DNA from: Elymus sibiricus
Lineage: Eukaryota; Streptophyta; Magnoliopsida; Poales; Poaceae
Reading direction: 5' to 3'
Assembly (NCBI GenBank): GCA_039707655.1
Contig: CM077668.1
Coordinates: 398,811,630 to 398,875,629 of the forward strand
DNA length: 64,000 nt
In this document: one piece after another, positions 41,740 through 52,803 of the stretch
How positions within the stretch are numbered: the first letter of the stretch is position 1
Layout of the letters: each line of letters opens with the position of its first letter
The notes under the pieces: model-generated
Told to the model about the DNA's origin: nothing
The model's input: only the letters and a program-made list of their open reading frames with translations
The model's database searches: none
Position numbers and translations under genes: made by a program

Positions 41740-42115
41740 TACTCTATGTGCTTCACTTAAATTTTTTGAGTTAGGCAGTTGCTCTAGTGCTTCACTTAAA
41801 TCTTTTTGAGCACGGTGGTGGCTAAATTTTGAAGAAATAAACTCTCATGCTTCACTTATATTATTTTGAGAGTTGGTCTAAATTTTGAAGAAATAAACTC
41901 TCATGCTTCACTTATATAATTTTGAGAGTTGGTTAAAATTTTGAAGAAATGAACTCTCATGCTTCACTTATATTATTTTGAGAGTTGATTAAAATTTTGA
42001 AAAAATGAATTCTCATGCTTCACTTATATTATTTTGAGAATTGATAAGATTGAAATTTTGAAGAAATATTTGCACTCTCATGCTTCACTTAAATCTTTTT
42101 GGGAGTTGATGATAG
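41740..42115 (+). repeat. 56-bp tandem repeats in the Sabrina non-coding region
   Basis: Five to six copies of a unit with CTCATGCTTCACTTATATTA and TTTTGAGAGTTGG. The anchor GAAGAAAT is at 41831, 41887, 41943 and 41999 (exactly 56 bp apart), then 42060. Outer copies are more diverged than central ones. Confidence 0.85.
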
Positions 42116-43245
42116 TAACGGTAATTTGCACAAGATATGAAGTTGGTCCCAAAGTGATGAATATTCAAAAGGGATATAAATAAAAAATTTCATATAGATC
42201 ATTGGATATGATAAGTGTGATTCCTTGCAATAGTTTTGTGATATGGAAATGATAATATGTGAGTCATGTTAGTGAGTAATTGTGATTTAGTAAGAATATT
42301 ACTGTTAAGGTTTGTGATTCCCTATGCATGCACGTTAAGTCAATAGTTATGCAATGAAATTATATCCTACTTATGGTGCATTATTCGGTGTTAGTTGTGT
42401 TCAATGCATGTTTATGACCGTTTTCGTTTTTTGGTTGGTTGCTTCTCAATCTATTTGCTAGCCTTCATTTGTACTAAGCGGAAATACTGCTTGTGCATCC
42501 AAAATCCTTAAACCCAAGTTGTGCCAAATGAGTCCACTATATCTACCTATATGCGGTATTTCAATGCCGTTCCAAGTAAATTTGCGTGTGCCAACTCTAA
42601 TTTTCAAAATAATTTTCCGTTTTGTGTGCCCGTGCCGCTCATGAAGCGGCAGGGGGTGGCCATTATTTTCCATGCTAGGTGTGTTATTCTCACGATGAGT
42701 GTTTATTCACTTGTCATTGCACGAGAGAATGGTTGGTAATAGGGATGCCCAGTCCCACATGAATACAAATTAATAACAACAAAATTCCTTGAAAAGTGTT
42801 GGTATGGAGGGCACCCGTGGATACGGCTAGCCATGGATTGTGAAAGAATGGTGGAAAGGAAATAAACTTTACTTTCTGTTTGGGAACCACCTATGATGTG
42901 TCTAGCATGGAAAATATTGAGAATTCTCGGTCGTTTTCGTTGACAGGAAAAGCATGCCTCTCAAAATATTTTTATCTCTTTAATTTCAGCTTTGAGCTCT
43001 GGCACATTTGACAAATCTCTGCTTCCCTCTGCGAAGGGCCTATCTATTTACTTTTAGGCAATTTTTATTTTATTTGAGTCTCCATCTTCTCTTACAACAG
43101 CACCAACTAGAGAGCACTATGGTCATACTTGTGCATTGGACGTAGCTAATATTTGAGTGTGTTTCATGAATGGATCAATGATTGAGCATAATGGGCTAGG
43201 GATAACTTTCTTTAGCGTTGATATTTTGAAAGACATGGTTGCTTG

Positions 43246-46200
43246 TGTGACACACTGGTTTTTGGCAACTTTTTCTTTTCGAAATCTTTCTGGCTTTATT
43301 TGCAATTTGGAGGGATTTTGAACCTTTTCAGTTGACTTTGGACTTATGAATTCCTCTCAGTGATCCAGAGCCCTCAGCATCTTGCCAAAACCTTGACACT
43401 TACCTTCTGGATCAATTTCCAATTCTTTATCCTTCCCATATATTCATTTTCTTCCTTTGGGAAAATCTGCCATCACTATGGGTTACAAAGCAACCTATAG
43501 TTCTGGTGATCAGAAAAATCCCAAATTAATCACAGACCTTCTTGTCATCATCTACTCCCACAATCTTCAAAAACATTTCATGGTCCAGTACAAAGTTTAG
43601 ACCAGAAAACTCCATTTGCTCTCTGGACAGTACTGGTCATTTGTGAAGGAGCTCATATTTTCCCTACTCAGTTAATTCCCAGAAAATTCCCTGAGATATT
43701 AGGGAACCTATCTTTCCACAATATCCAAAAATATCATATTGTCCAGTACAAATTTTCATCACCAATATTCTGCCAAGTTTTTGTCCAATTGGAACCTCTG
43801 TAAAGGAAGTACCAGCTAGAGGTATCTAATTGAGCTGAAATTTTTATGGCATCTTCTCCTCACCAAATAACCATGCCACACCAAAATTCAGCTCCAGCAG
43901 GTCAACCAGATGAGTGCTACAAGATCATCTAGGTTTCTGGTTCAGTACAACACTTGTACATGAACTATATTCAATTCTTGATGAAATCCTTTCAAACTTG
44001 GTCAGATTGGAGTCCTTCCAAGATAGATCATCCCATACATCTCCATTGGCTCCATCTCCAGCTCACCTCTCCTCTAGATCTCTCTCAAGTTTCCTGTCAG
44101 AAACTGTAGCTGAAGCTACACTTCGGTTCAGAGTGAACCTAGTCGAACCAGAGGCATAGAGAGGCTAAGTGATCGAAGGAGAAGCTGCTAGACAAGAAAC
44201 GCCAGGCTTGCGTGGCTTGCAGACACCAATGCCCGTGGTGAGCACGGGACTGGCATGCCAAATCGCGTGCTCTGCACCTCGCCCGCCTCTGATGCGTCGC
44301 GTCCGTCTGCCCCGAGCGATCCCCCCTTGTCCTAGCTCGCCAGCGTCTTCTCCTACATCCACCTGGCCGTCCTGGAGCTTGGCCCCCGCCGGAATCGCCT
44401 TCGCCGGCCGCCACGCGCACGGGCACTGTGCCGCCCGTGCCGGCACAATGGATGTGCGGCGCGTCTTCTTCCTCCACTACCCGCCACTGGCCGCATTAAC
44501 TCCTCCTGCTCTCTCCTATCCCGTCGCCCATGCCCGGCCAGCCAGTGAGGCATCCTGGCGCCGGCGACATGTCCCGGTTCCCGCCGTTTCCAGAGAGCTC
44601 GCCCGAGCTCGCCTCCTGTCTATAAAAGGCCTCCCCGGCCTCTCCAGAGCTCCTCACCCCACTCCTCCTCCTCCCAATCGTCCTCCCGAGCAGCGAGCCA
44701 CGGCCGAGAGGCCCTCTGGCCTCGAACCTCGCCGGAGATCCGCCGCCACCCGAGTTCTGTCTCCCCGCCGATTCACTCTCTCCCAGCCTCCACCGACTTC
44801 ACCATCGAGCTCAGCTCATCCTCCTGGTCACGCCCGACCTTTTGCCCGAGCGAATCGCTGCCGGAACCGCCATCTTCGACAACACCCGAGCGCCGCCGCC
44901 GCCGGAGAGGAAGGAGACGACGTCGTCCGGCCGTCTCTCGCGAAGCCACGGGTACGTGCGTGTTCATCTCGGAGTGCTCGTTCCATCCCTGCTCTTTCCC
45001 GACCTCGCCGTCGACTGCATCGCCGGCGACCGTCGTCGGAGCGCCGCGGTCTTCTGTTCCCTCCCCTCCCCCTTTTAAACCTGACCACGGGGTCCGCTCG
45101 TCAGCCACACGTCGAAGGGGTAAGTGGAGACGTCCGGGCGAATTACGCCTTCGACGTGGCCCCCTGAGAGATTTTCTGTTTTTCTGATAATTTCTAGATT
45201 TGACCAGAACTTTGACCATCAATAACTTTTTAACCATAAGTCCAAATCAATTGATTCTTTTTGCTCTGAGTTTGTCTTGAGCTCCTCTATTTGCTTGCAA
45301 AATTTGGTATTTTTCCCATGCTCACAGAATTTCTGGTGAATAGAACAGTAGTATGTGACATTTTCAATTGCATTTTAAATTTTTTTTCAGAGGGAGATTC
45401 TTTTGGATTTGAAGCCCAGGAGTTTGTGGACAACCCAACAGAGCAAGGCAAGCCATGTCATCCATTGCATGAAGCATTTCAATAGTGTTGGTTATTTAAT
45501 GGAATTTCATGCATTATTTTTAATATGTGCTAATTCCTAGTAAATTATTTAATTGCCTAGCTACTGCCATATTAAATTATTCCTAATAAATATTCATGCT
45601 GGTTAAATTCTTGACAACACTAAACTTAGTTGGTTGATCAAGAGCCACCTACCCGAACTTTTCCGTGCAGCCACATTTGCCGGTATGGGACGGCCTTGAC
45701 TTGGTCTGGCTTTGTGCTCTTTTATCGGTACCACCAAACTAGGGAGAGTTATGCGTGCGTGCTGCCCTGATCAGGTAGACGACGATAATCCTGTGAGCCC
45801 AGTTGAGTTATTTTGCCGGCGTCCCCGTTTGGGACAGTTAGTGGCCACGACGGTGGCAGGTGTCACGGGGTGACACAGGGGCCACCCAGGACATGACCCT
45901 GGGAGGGTATGATTGTCGGTGGTACGATAGAGGAGTCACGGGTCAGGCAGGTTTCATTGGAGCACCACCGGTCCACCCGAATGGGATCACGAGGCCAGGT
46001 ACTCCATAGTGTGGGTAAAGTGCGCAACCTCTGCAGAGTGTAAAACCTATTCGAATAGCCGTGTCCACGGTATTGGACAGTCCGTTTAGGCCTCTCTAGG
46101 ATGATCAACCGTGATAAAGATGATAATGATGGAAGAACTTGTCTTATGTTCGGAAGTGCTCTGTGGATTGTGAGCATTCCGAGGGTTGTGGGACAACCCA

Positions 46201-46689
46201 GATGAGAGTAAGTTGGTACTGGGTACCAGTAAGTGAGCCACCTAATCACTTAACTTGTTATTTGCCATGCTATTGTTTGCTGCATTGTTTTGGTTGCCAT
46301 GAGCTTGCGAGTACATTCCAAGTACTCACCTGGCGTATCATGCCAGATGCAGGAGAAGCCGAGGACAGAGGTCCCGAAGGTTCGTGCTATGCTAACTAGG
46401 CCGTGTCCACAGCAGTGTCCCTGTGGATGGAGTTTTCCGCGCTATGTTCCGCTACGCCGTAGTTCTACCCAGTAGTATCGAGGCCCTGCTCTGTTCCATA
46501 AATAATGTAGATATTGTCATAGCACGTGCAGTGCTTCTGGCCTTGCTATCATGTAAATTATGAGCTTGTACTCAAGATATTTCAATAAAGTTCAGTTCTG
46601 TTCTGTTCCAAGTTGTTGAGTGTTTCCAGAAGACATGATCTCTGGGTTGGAAACACTGGTAACCCGGTTCTCTGAGCCGGGGTGCCACA
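43246..46689 (+). repeat. 5' LTR of the plus-strand Gypsy
   Basis: TGTGACAC at 43246 to GTGCCACA at 46689, with the short TGTG/CACA inverted ends. TATAAAAG lies at 44621-44628, an AATAAAG signal near 46585, and a GC-rich, CpG-dense block at 44170-45170. The start is supported because the text before it is interior Sabrina-type sequence. The long frames in the GC block are not considered genes. Confidence 0.8.
44621..44628 (+). promoter_or_regulatory. TATA box of the Gypsy LTR
   Basis: TATAAAAG in GTCTATAAAAGGCC, at the start of a C-rich transcribed-leader-like stretch. Confidence 0.65.
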
Positions 46690-46693
46690 ACGC

Positions 46694-46707
46694 TTGGTTT
46701 CAGAGCC
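46694..46707 (+). other. Primer-binding site of the Gypsy element
   Basis: TTGGTTTCAGAGCC, four bases after the LTR, close to the initiator-Met type TGGTATCAGAGCC. Confidence 0.7.
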
Positions 46708-46856
46708 GCGCTGACTGTAGGACACCCTAGTTAACCCTACGCTAGAACCGCGACTAGTTTAGAGTCTTGGTGTGTCTTGCTTGTTGCATTTGATTGCTGC
46801 ATTGCATGGCATGCATATAGTTTTTATTGTGCTAACCGCTGGTTTGATGAGTGTAG

Positions 46857-47684
46857 ATGGCACCAGTTCCGTACCACTACCATCACGAGCCGGCACCGTT
46901 CACTTTTCCAGTACTGCTTCGTAACGTCTGGCTTCGGCTGTATCCCAACGGCGAAGACCCAGTGTACCAGGTGTTTCGAGAGAAGCTTGCTGGTTCAGTA
47001 TTCGAGTATCACGCGCAAGCCTTTCTCACTACGAGTTCAGATATTGGTAGCTACTCCCATTCTTCCAAGGGCGGAACTGCTTCTACTCCGGAGTTGGCGA
47101 TCCAGTTTTCTGCGATGGAGGCTCTCACTGACTTGCGCTTCCATGAGGTCGAGATGCAGACTCATCCAGGTTTCTTTCACTACCCCACCCTGTCGCCTAC
47201 GACAGGGCGAGTCCTTTTCGCACCCGTTGATCCGGCGAGTGATCGTGCTACTGGTGTTTTATCTCGTTATCTGAACGCCAGTTACCGTATGATCACTTCT
47301 CTAGCCGAGGAGCTGACTTCTGCTCGCGAGGCACTTGCTGCTGTTGCAGCAACACAGTCTCCTCCTCCACCTTCGTTTTCACCCGTGTATACTCCACCCG
47401 TTCCACCTTCTGACACTCCTTCTAGTTCGTTAGGACCGCCAGGCTTTTCGTCTGGTAGCCGATGTGAGACCCCGTCAGAGTGGGCCTCACTCCTAGCTAC
47501 TCCAGCTGCTCCGATGCTGCGGCGTCGTGCTTCTTCTCCTTCAGAGGGAGAACCTTCCCGTCAGCGTCGTTGTGTTTCCTTTGATCCGGAGGCCGAGGTG
47601 CACATCATCAGCTCAGATTCCAAGTCAGAGTCAGACGACGAGGAGTCTTCAGTGTACCAGTGTTCGTGCCACCGGCATCACTAG
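46857..47684 (+). CDS. Extra ORF between primer site and gag of the Gypsy element
   Basis: 275 codons, MAPVPYHYHHEPAPFTFPVL... The first half is globular-looking (LRNVWLRLYPNGEDPVYQVF, FHYPTLSPTTGRVLFAPV). The C-terminal third is low-complexity, Ser/Pro-rich and then acidic. There is no known domain. It precedes gag by about 250 bp on the same strand. Its position and intact frame suggest an accessory retrotransposon protein. A captured host fragment is possible, but the reading frame fits the element's age. Confidence 0.6.
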   Translation: MAPVPYHYHHEPAPFTFPVLLRNVWLRLYPNGEDPVYQVFREKLAGSVFEYHAQAFLTTSSDIGSYSHSSKGGTASTPELAIQFSAMEALTDLRFHEVEMQTHPGFFHYPTLSPTTGRVLFAPVDPASDRATGVLSRYLNASYRMITSLAEELTSAREALAAVAATQSPPPPSFSPVYTPPVPPSDTPSSSLGPPGFSSGSRCETPSEWASLLATPAAPMLRRRASSPSEGEPSRQRRCVSFDPEAEVHIISSDSKSESDDEESSVYQCSCHRHH

Positions 47685-47932
47685 AGCGGAGGCTTGAGTT
47701 TCAGTGCATGCATCATAGCATCCCTGCATATGTCAACTGCCGTATGAGCAGTCTAGTCATGATCATCCCCCTACTAGCTTGTCATGTATGATGTTGGGTT
47801 GCCTTGTATAATTATTTGGTTTGCTTTTTTCTCTCGTTTTATTTGGCCTCTTTTTCTGGTGTCATATTGCCCTGCTTTCCCTTATGAATATGGCTCATCG
47901 ATTCGGCATTTTGCTATGGGAACAAATTTAGG

Positions 47933-49747
47933 ATGAAGAGGTGTAGTACTCAAGGCGGCGATGGAACTCCCGTTCGTCGATCCGCCAGACAGGCAGGACA
48001 GTCACCAAAAGATTTACCACCTCCACCCCCACAGACACCGACCACTGATCAGATTATGAGGATGTTTGAAGAGAAAAGAAACCAAGATCTCATGGAAATT
48101 CTGAAGAGTATGCAGACTATGGTGGGTCAGAACAACCACAATGGGACACACTCTAAGCTGTCTGATTTTCAGCGGACAAAGCCACCCAGTTTTGGTCAGG
48201 CTGTGGATCCGATGGAAGCTGATGACTGGCTAAGGACTATGGAAAAGAAACTGGACATAGCCCGCTGTGATGAGGCAGACAAGGTTCCTTTTGTTACTCA
48301 CTACCTGAAGGGACCGGCAGCCATATGGTGGGACAATACAAAAATGTTATGGCCTTCTGGAGAAGATATTTCTTGGGAAAAATTCAAAGAGGTATTCCGC
48401 AAGTATCATATTCCTACTGGCATAATGAAGGTGAAGCAGAGGGAATTTCTTGCTCTTACTCAAGGGAATATGTCAGTGGGTGAGTATCTGAACAAGTTTA
48501 ATAATCTGGCACGGTACTCTACCCATGACGTGTCCACCAAAGAAAGGAAGATTGACCGATTCCTCGGAGGGCTGAATCATACCCTCCGCTGTCAGCTTTG
48601 TATGCTGGACTTGCCTGACTTCCAGACTCTGGTAAACAAGGCCTTCATAGCTGAACGAGAGCATAAGTTAGGATATGATGATCGCAAGCGGAAGTTTGAA
48701 CCCAAGAAGGACAACCGTGAGCAGTTTGTGCAGAAGCCGCGTATCTGGCAGCCAAGTTCATCTGAGTACAAGCCTGCCTGGAACAATGGCAACAACAACA
48801 ACAAGCCTGTCAGCCAGGACAAGACCTTCGGCAAACAGCCAGTGCTAGAGGATTGCCGCCGCAATAACACATGCTTTACTTGCGGCCAGAGCGGGCACTA
48901 CTCCAAGCAATGCCCCACAAGAAATGGGAAGCCACCATCTGACTTCAAGCCACAAGTCAACAGTGTTGGACGCCGCCCCAATCCGAACTTCTATCGCGGC
49001 CAAGTCCATCATATCTCCGCTGAGGAAGCTCGCGAAGCACCAGATGTGGTCCTTGGTATGTTTTCTGTTAACAACATACCTGCAATAATTTTATTTGATT
49101 CTGGGGCTTCTCATTCGTTTATTTCGCGGAGTTTTGCCACCTTGCACAAATTCTCTCTGTCCCTTTTGGACAAAATCATGGTGGTACAATCCCCTGGCTC
49201 CATGCTCAAAACAAATGTGATATACAAGAATCTGGAATTCTTGATACACGATGTGAAGTTTCCAGCCACTCTAGTTGCCATTGAATCCCCTGGACTGGAT
49301 ATAATACTGGGAATGGATTGGTTGGTACCACACCAGGTGTGTATCAACTGTGCCACCAGGAAGGTGACATTGGTTAACCCGGCAGGCCAAACAGTGCAAT
49401 TCACTGCTAGTAGAGTGATGTCAAAGAAAGGAATGGCATTCAAAGCCACAGCTACAGACATAAGTCTGATTCCAGTAGTCAGCGAATTTTCGGACGTATT
49501 TCCAGAAGAGATACCGAGAATGCCACCTGATCGGGAACTAGAGTTTGCTATCGATGTTGTTCCCGGAACTGCTCCAATTTACAAGAAGTACTACCGCATG
49601 CTTTCCCCGGAGCTGGTGGAATTGAAGAAACAGTTGGATGAATTATTGCAAAAGGGTATATTCGTCCAAGCACTTCACCGTGGGGATCACCCGTGCTGTT
49701 TGTTAAAAAGCAGGATGGCAGCCTACGAATGTGCACCAACTGAATGA
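47933..49747 (+). CDS. Gypsy Gag-protease (start of polyprotein, then frameshifted)
   Basis: 604 codons. A retrotrans_gag capsid region (about residues 80-245, with [19 protein letters not shown]) is followed by a CCHC zinc knuckle [14 protein letters not shown] (about 313) for RNA binding. An aspartic protease with [10 protein letters not shown] (catalytic Asp about 389) and ILGMDWL comes next. The frame then enters RT ([20 protein letters not shown]) and loses phase at about 49655. The last 30 residues are out of frame and the stop at 49747 is artificial. A one-base loss near 49655 and a roughly ten-base loss near 49733 account for this. Confidence 0.85.
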   Translation: MKRCSTQGGDGTPVRRSARQAGQSPKDLPPPPPQTPTTDQIMRMFEEKRNQDLMEILKSMQTMVGQNNHNGTHSKLSDFQRTKPPSFGQAVDPMEADDWLRTMEKKLDIARCDEADKVPFVTHYLKGPAAIWWDNTKMLWPSGEDISWEKFKEVFRKYHIPTGIMKVKQREFLALTQGNMSVGEYLNKFNNLARYSTHDVSTKERKIDRFLGGLNHTLRCQLCMLDLPDFQTLVNKAFIAEREHKLGYDDRKRKFEPKKDNREQFVQKPRIWQPSSSEYKPAWNNGNNNNKPVSQDKTFGKQPVLEDCRRNNTCFTCGQSGHYSKQCPTRNGKPPSDFKPQVNSVGRRPNPNFYRGQVHHISAEEAREAPDVVLGMFSVNNIPAIILFDSGASHSFISRSFATLHKFSLSLLDKIMVVQSPGSMLKTNVIYKNLEFLIHDVKFPATLVAIESPGLDIILGMDWLVPHQVCINCATRKVTLVNPAGQTVQFTASRVMSKKGMAFKATATDISLIPVVSEFSDVFPEEIPRMPPDRELEFAIDVVPGTAPIYKKYYRMLSPELVELKKQLDELLQKGIFVQALHRGDHPCCLLKSRMAAYECAPTE

Positions 49748-50263
49748 GGTCACCATCAAAAATAAATATCCGCTCCCTCGCATTGATCACTTGTTCGACC
49801 AGTTGAACGGAGCCCGGGTATTCTCCAAGATTGACCTTCGAACGGGGTATCATCAGCTAAAAATCAGAAAAGAGGATATCCCCAAGACAGCCTTTACTAC
49901 GAGATATGGTCTGTATGAGTTTATAGTCATGTCATTCGGGCTGACAAATGCTCCAGCATATTTCATGGGCATGATGAATAAAGTCCTCATGGACTTTCTG
50001 GACAAATTTGTGGTAGTATTCATCGATGATATTCTCATCTACTCCAGAGATGAAGAGGAGCACACGCAACATCTCCGTATTGTCCTGGAAAGACTAAGGA
50101 CCCATCGCTTGTATGCCAAATTCAGTAAATGCGAATTTTGGCTAAGAGAGGTGGGATTTCTGGGACATATTCTGTCAGAGCAAGGTGTGGCTGTCGACCC
50201 CAGTAAAGTGACTGCTGTATTAAACTGGAAGACCCCAGCCACAGTAATGGAAGTCCGTAGCTG
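49731..50263 (+). pseudogene. Gypsy reverse transcriptase, interrupted by the Sirevirus
   Basis: Resumes in a new frame with [31 protein letters not shown] and the catalytic FIDD at 50019-50030. It continues to the [12 protein letters not shown] connection region, where the Sirevirus LTR cuts in. The remaining RT, RNase H and integrase should follow the Sirevirus outside the window. Confidence 0.88.
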
Positions 50264-51621
50264 TTGGTGCAATAATGTTGCCTCCTTATGTTTTGGAGAT
50301 TGTTGACAAATAGTAAGGGACTGATGTGTTTGCTAGTGCACACAGAGTAACAGGTCCCTGGAGTTGAGAGAAGTTTGGATTCATATCTCCGAAGTTTATC
50401 CCCTGCGTTGCAGTGAAAGTTATCACCGAAGGATATGACGACAAGAGTGACCCTCAAAAATTGCTGACGTGAAGCAATTGGTTCGGTGCCTGTCCGAAGG
50501 AAGTGACTGCAGCCGAGGAAATTGAAGACGAAGAGAAGACGTAGCATTCTTTTCGTTGTTTCGTTTCTTTTCATTGAGTCATAGGACCACCGTACTATTA
50601 AGAGGGGTGTAGCGTTCGAAGCTTTGATTCTCTGATGCTAAACCCAAATCCTATGAAAGATGCGAGAGAAATCTCTTTGTGTTCCGAGCAAATACTTGCC
50701 AGCAAGAGACTGTGATCTTCTTCGCTGCGAGAGATTTGACTCTGACCGAGGAGTTAGCATTTCTTGCTCCGCAAGTAATGTTACCGTTGCTCCCAAATCT
50801 GACCGTTGTGAACGTGTCGGTTGGCCATTGGCTGGACCGCGTGTCCAAAATGGTCATTTCCCACCAGGGAAGGCTGCGGCTATAAATAGCCACCCCGCGC
50901 CGGCGTTGTCCGGCGGCTGCTCCGTTTTGATTCTGAGAAGATTGTTGAACAACCCCCTCTCCGAAAGATTTGAGTTTAAAATCCACCGAGAGAAAAACCC
51001 TAGAGCCGAAAAATTAGATAGTGGTTCAGCATCACTAGAATCTAAGTCCAGTATGCTCCGCCTATTACTCTTGAGAGCTGCAACTCTCTAGACGGATAGG
51101 TGTCAGCTCGAGTGTCGAAGAGTATTGTCTTCACCGAGCAAAATCTTTAGCAACCAAGAGTATTGTGGTTTGCGAAGAGAGCTGAAGAGAGTTTATCTTC
51201 AGTGAAGGTTTGGAGATCGCCGTCAAGTATCTACCATGAGTAATCGGCATTGGTTGACGAACCAATTGTCGAGGAGAATAGGGAGAAGAGAGTTTATCTT
51301 CTGTGTTAAATCACAACCCCTCCAACCAGACGTAGTCCTTGTGCAGAAGGGCGAACTGGTCTACCAAACACCTTGTCGCCATCGAGCATCACTGGTCACT
51401 TCTACTACCCTTCTTTATATTCGAACTGTGACATGCCATATTTCAATCATGTGATTTACCTCGGTACATGTGATTAGTTTCCATTCGGTAGTTTGTATTC
51501 GCTCACTGTTTACTGTATTTTCATTCGTTCCGCTGCTGGGTTCCGAGAGTTTTGATATTTCCGAGAAAAATTTAAAACTCCCATTCACCCCCCCTTCTGG
51601 TAGACATACTTCGATCCTACA
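50262..51621 (+). repeat. 5' LTR of the Sirevirus
   Basis: Begins TGTTGGTGCAATAATG and ends CTACA before the primer site. In the 3' LTR the second base is T (TTTTGGTGC), so the first two bases are uncertain. It includes a TATA box at 50881 and matches 62935-64000. Confidence 0.92.
50881..50888 (+). promoter_or_regulatory. TATA box of the Sirevirus 5' LTR
   Basis: TATAAATA in GCGGCTATAAATAGCC, with the same motif at about 63554 in the 3' LTR. Confidence 0.75.
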
Positions 51622-51623
51622 AT

Positions 51624-51635
51624 TGGTATCAGAGC
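51624..51635 (+). other. Primer-binding site of the Sirevirus
   Basis: TGGTATCAGAGC, the standard initiator-methionine tRNA complement, two bases after the LTR. Confidence 0.92.
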
Positions 51636-51687
51636 GAGGTACTCCTTGACTCTGCTCATTTTGGTCTAACCACCTTGGAGTTTAAGT

Positions 51688-52791
51688 ATGTCTTCAGTGA
51701 GCTACAAGTCGCACCTCAAGATTTCCATCTTCGATGGGACGGACTATCCCTTCTGGAAGGAGAAGATGAAGATCCGTCCCCGAGCTATTGATGATGATAT
51801 GTGGAATGTGGTGCAGAATGGATTCATAGTTGAAGTACCCCAGGTCCCCACTGACCACGAGAAGAAACTCATTCAGATGGATGCTCAAGCTAAAGATGAA
51901 ATTGGTGGCCATCTCTCTCGTGCTCAATTTCTTCGCTACCGTCAGTGTGAAACTGCAAAGGAATTGTGGGACATTCTCGAAAAGATAAACGAGGGTGTTT
52001 CAACTCAGAAAGAAGCTCGCATTGATACACTTCGGGCCAAGTTCAATCGGTTCAAGCGCATTGGAAATGAAAGCTGTCAGCAAACTTTCGATCGTCTGAG
52101 TGACATTGCAAACGAGCTACAGGGTCTCGGCGCCAAAGACATCACTGATCATGAAGTTGTGAAGAAATTGCTCCGGTCTCTTGACAGTTCGTTCGACACA
52201 CTTGTTCTGATGATTCGGGAATGGGCTGATTTCAAAGTTCTCGACTCTGCTGATATCATGGAAAGGCTAAACACCCACGAAGAACAAGAAGAAGAGAAGA
52301 GAGATCTCTATGGCTCAAGTCACCGAAAAAGTCATGCTCTCAAGGCTGTGCCTGATTCTTCCTCGGAAGGAAATGCCGATGAAGATTCAGATGACACCGA
52401 AAGGATTAGTCAGGATCTCGCATTGATCACGAAAAGATTCCAGCGTCTTCATAGGAAAAATCAGTTTCAGAAGAAAGGATCCAGCAACTCTGGCGGCTCC
52501 AAATCTTCATCAAAGCCAACAGGAGACTACACCTGCTTCAAGTGCAGAAAGCCAGGTCATTTCATTTTGGACTGCCCGCTCTGGGAAGCTGAAATCCGTG
52601 CTAGTGGAAGATATGATTCAGGAAACCATGGCAAAAGCAAGAGCAAGAGCTACGACTCCGATGATGAGAAGAAAACAAAGAAGTTCTTCAAGAAGAAGGA
52701 TTCCTCCAAGTCCTCGTCAAGATCTTCCTCGAAGAATCCCTCCAAGTCCTCGTCCAACTGCAAGAACACTTCACACAAGGCCAAGGCATAA
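51688..52791 (+). CDS. Sirevirus Gag, N-terminal part
   Basis: 367 codons from ATG 51688. A DUF4219/UBN2-type Gag N terminus (LKISIFDGTDYPFWKEKM, then KELWDILEKINEGV and LLRSLDSSFDTLV) is followed by an acidic linker. A CCHC zinc knuckle CFKCRKPGHFILDC and a Ser/Lys-rich tail come next. It would form the particle and bind element RNA in the cytoplasm. The TAA at 52789-52791 is a single in-frame interruption. The next ORF (52804) is in the same frame, so Gag was probably one longer protein. Confidence 0.9.
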   Translation: MSSVSYKSHLKISIFDGTDYPFWKEKMKIRPRAIDDDMWNVVQNGFIVEVPQVPTDHEKKLIQMDAQAKDEIGGHLSRAQFLRYRQCETAKELWDILEKINEGVSTQKEARIDTLRAKFNRFKRIGNESCQQTFDRLSDIANELQGLGAKDITDHEVVKKLLRSLDSSFDTLVLMIREWADFKVLDSADIMERLNTHEEQEEEKRDLYGSSHRKSHALKAVPDSSSEGNADEDSDDTERISQDLALITKRFQRLHRKNQFQKKGSSNSGGSKSSSKPTGDYTCFKCRKPGHFILDCPLWEAEIRASGRYDSGNHGKSKSKSYDSDDEKKTKKFFKKKDSSKSSSRSSSKNPSKSSSNCKNTSHKAKA

Positions 52792-52803
52792 ATCGGCAAG
52801 GAA

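Larger units (their letters stand above)
38347..43245 (+). mobile_element. Sabrina-type Gypsy element, left portion (interrupted)
   Basis: Starts TGATACGTCTCCAACGTATC, the typical Sabrina LTR start. It has a 1.56-kb LTR, a TGGCGCCGTTGCCGGGG primer site, one ORF of 234 codons and a long non-coding 3' region with hairpins and 56-bp tandem repeats. It breaks off at GACATGGTTGCTTG (43245), where the next LTR begins. No pol is present in the visible part, consistent with a non-autonomous element. TACTC before 38347 may be its target copy. Confidence 0.85.
43246..50261 (+). mobile_element. Gypsy element with 3.4-kb LTR, left portion (interrupted in RT)
   Basis: Starts TGTGACACACTGG inside the Sabrina-type element, has an LTR of 3444 bp, a primer site, an extra ORF and gag-pol. 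It is cut at 50261 by the Sirevirus. RT wording ([17 protein letters not shown]) suggests a Tekay/Del-like chromovirus. The chromodomain would lie outside the visible part, so this is inference. Two small deletions in RT make the copy defective. Confidence 0.85.

Noticed and set aside
41740..42115. Second possible array-like repeat
   Set aside because: Head-to-tail 56-bp tandem repeats without spacers, inside an LTR retrotransposon.
44169..45167. 332-codon frame in the Gypsy LTR
   Set aside because: Low-complexity Pro/Arg/Ser sequence in a GC-rich part of the LTR with no recognisable domain. Competing frames on the other strand are equally long.
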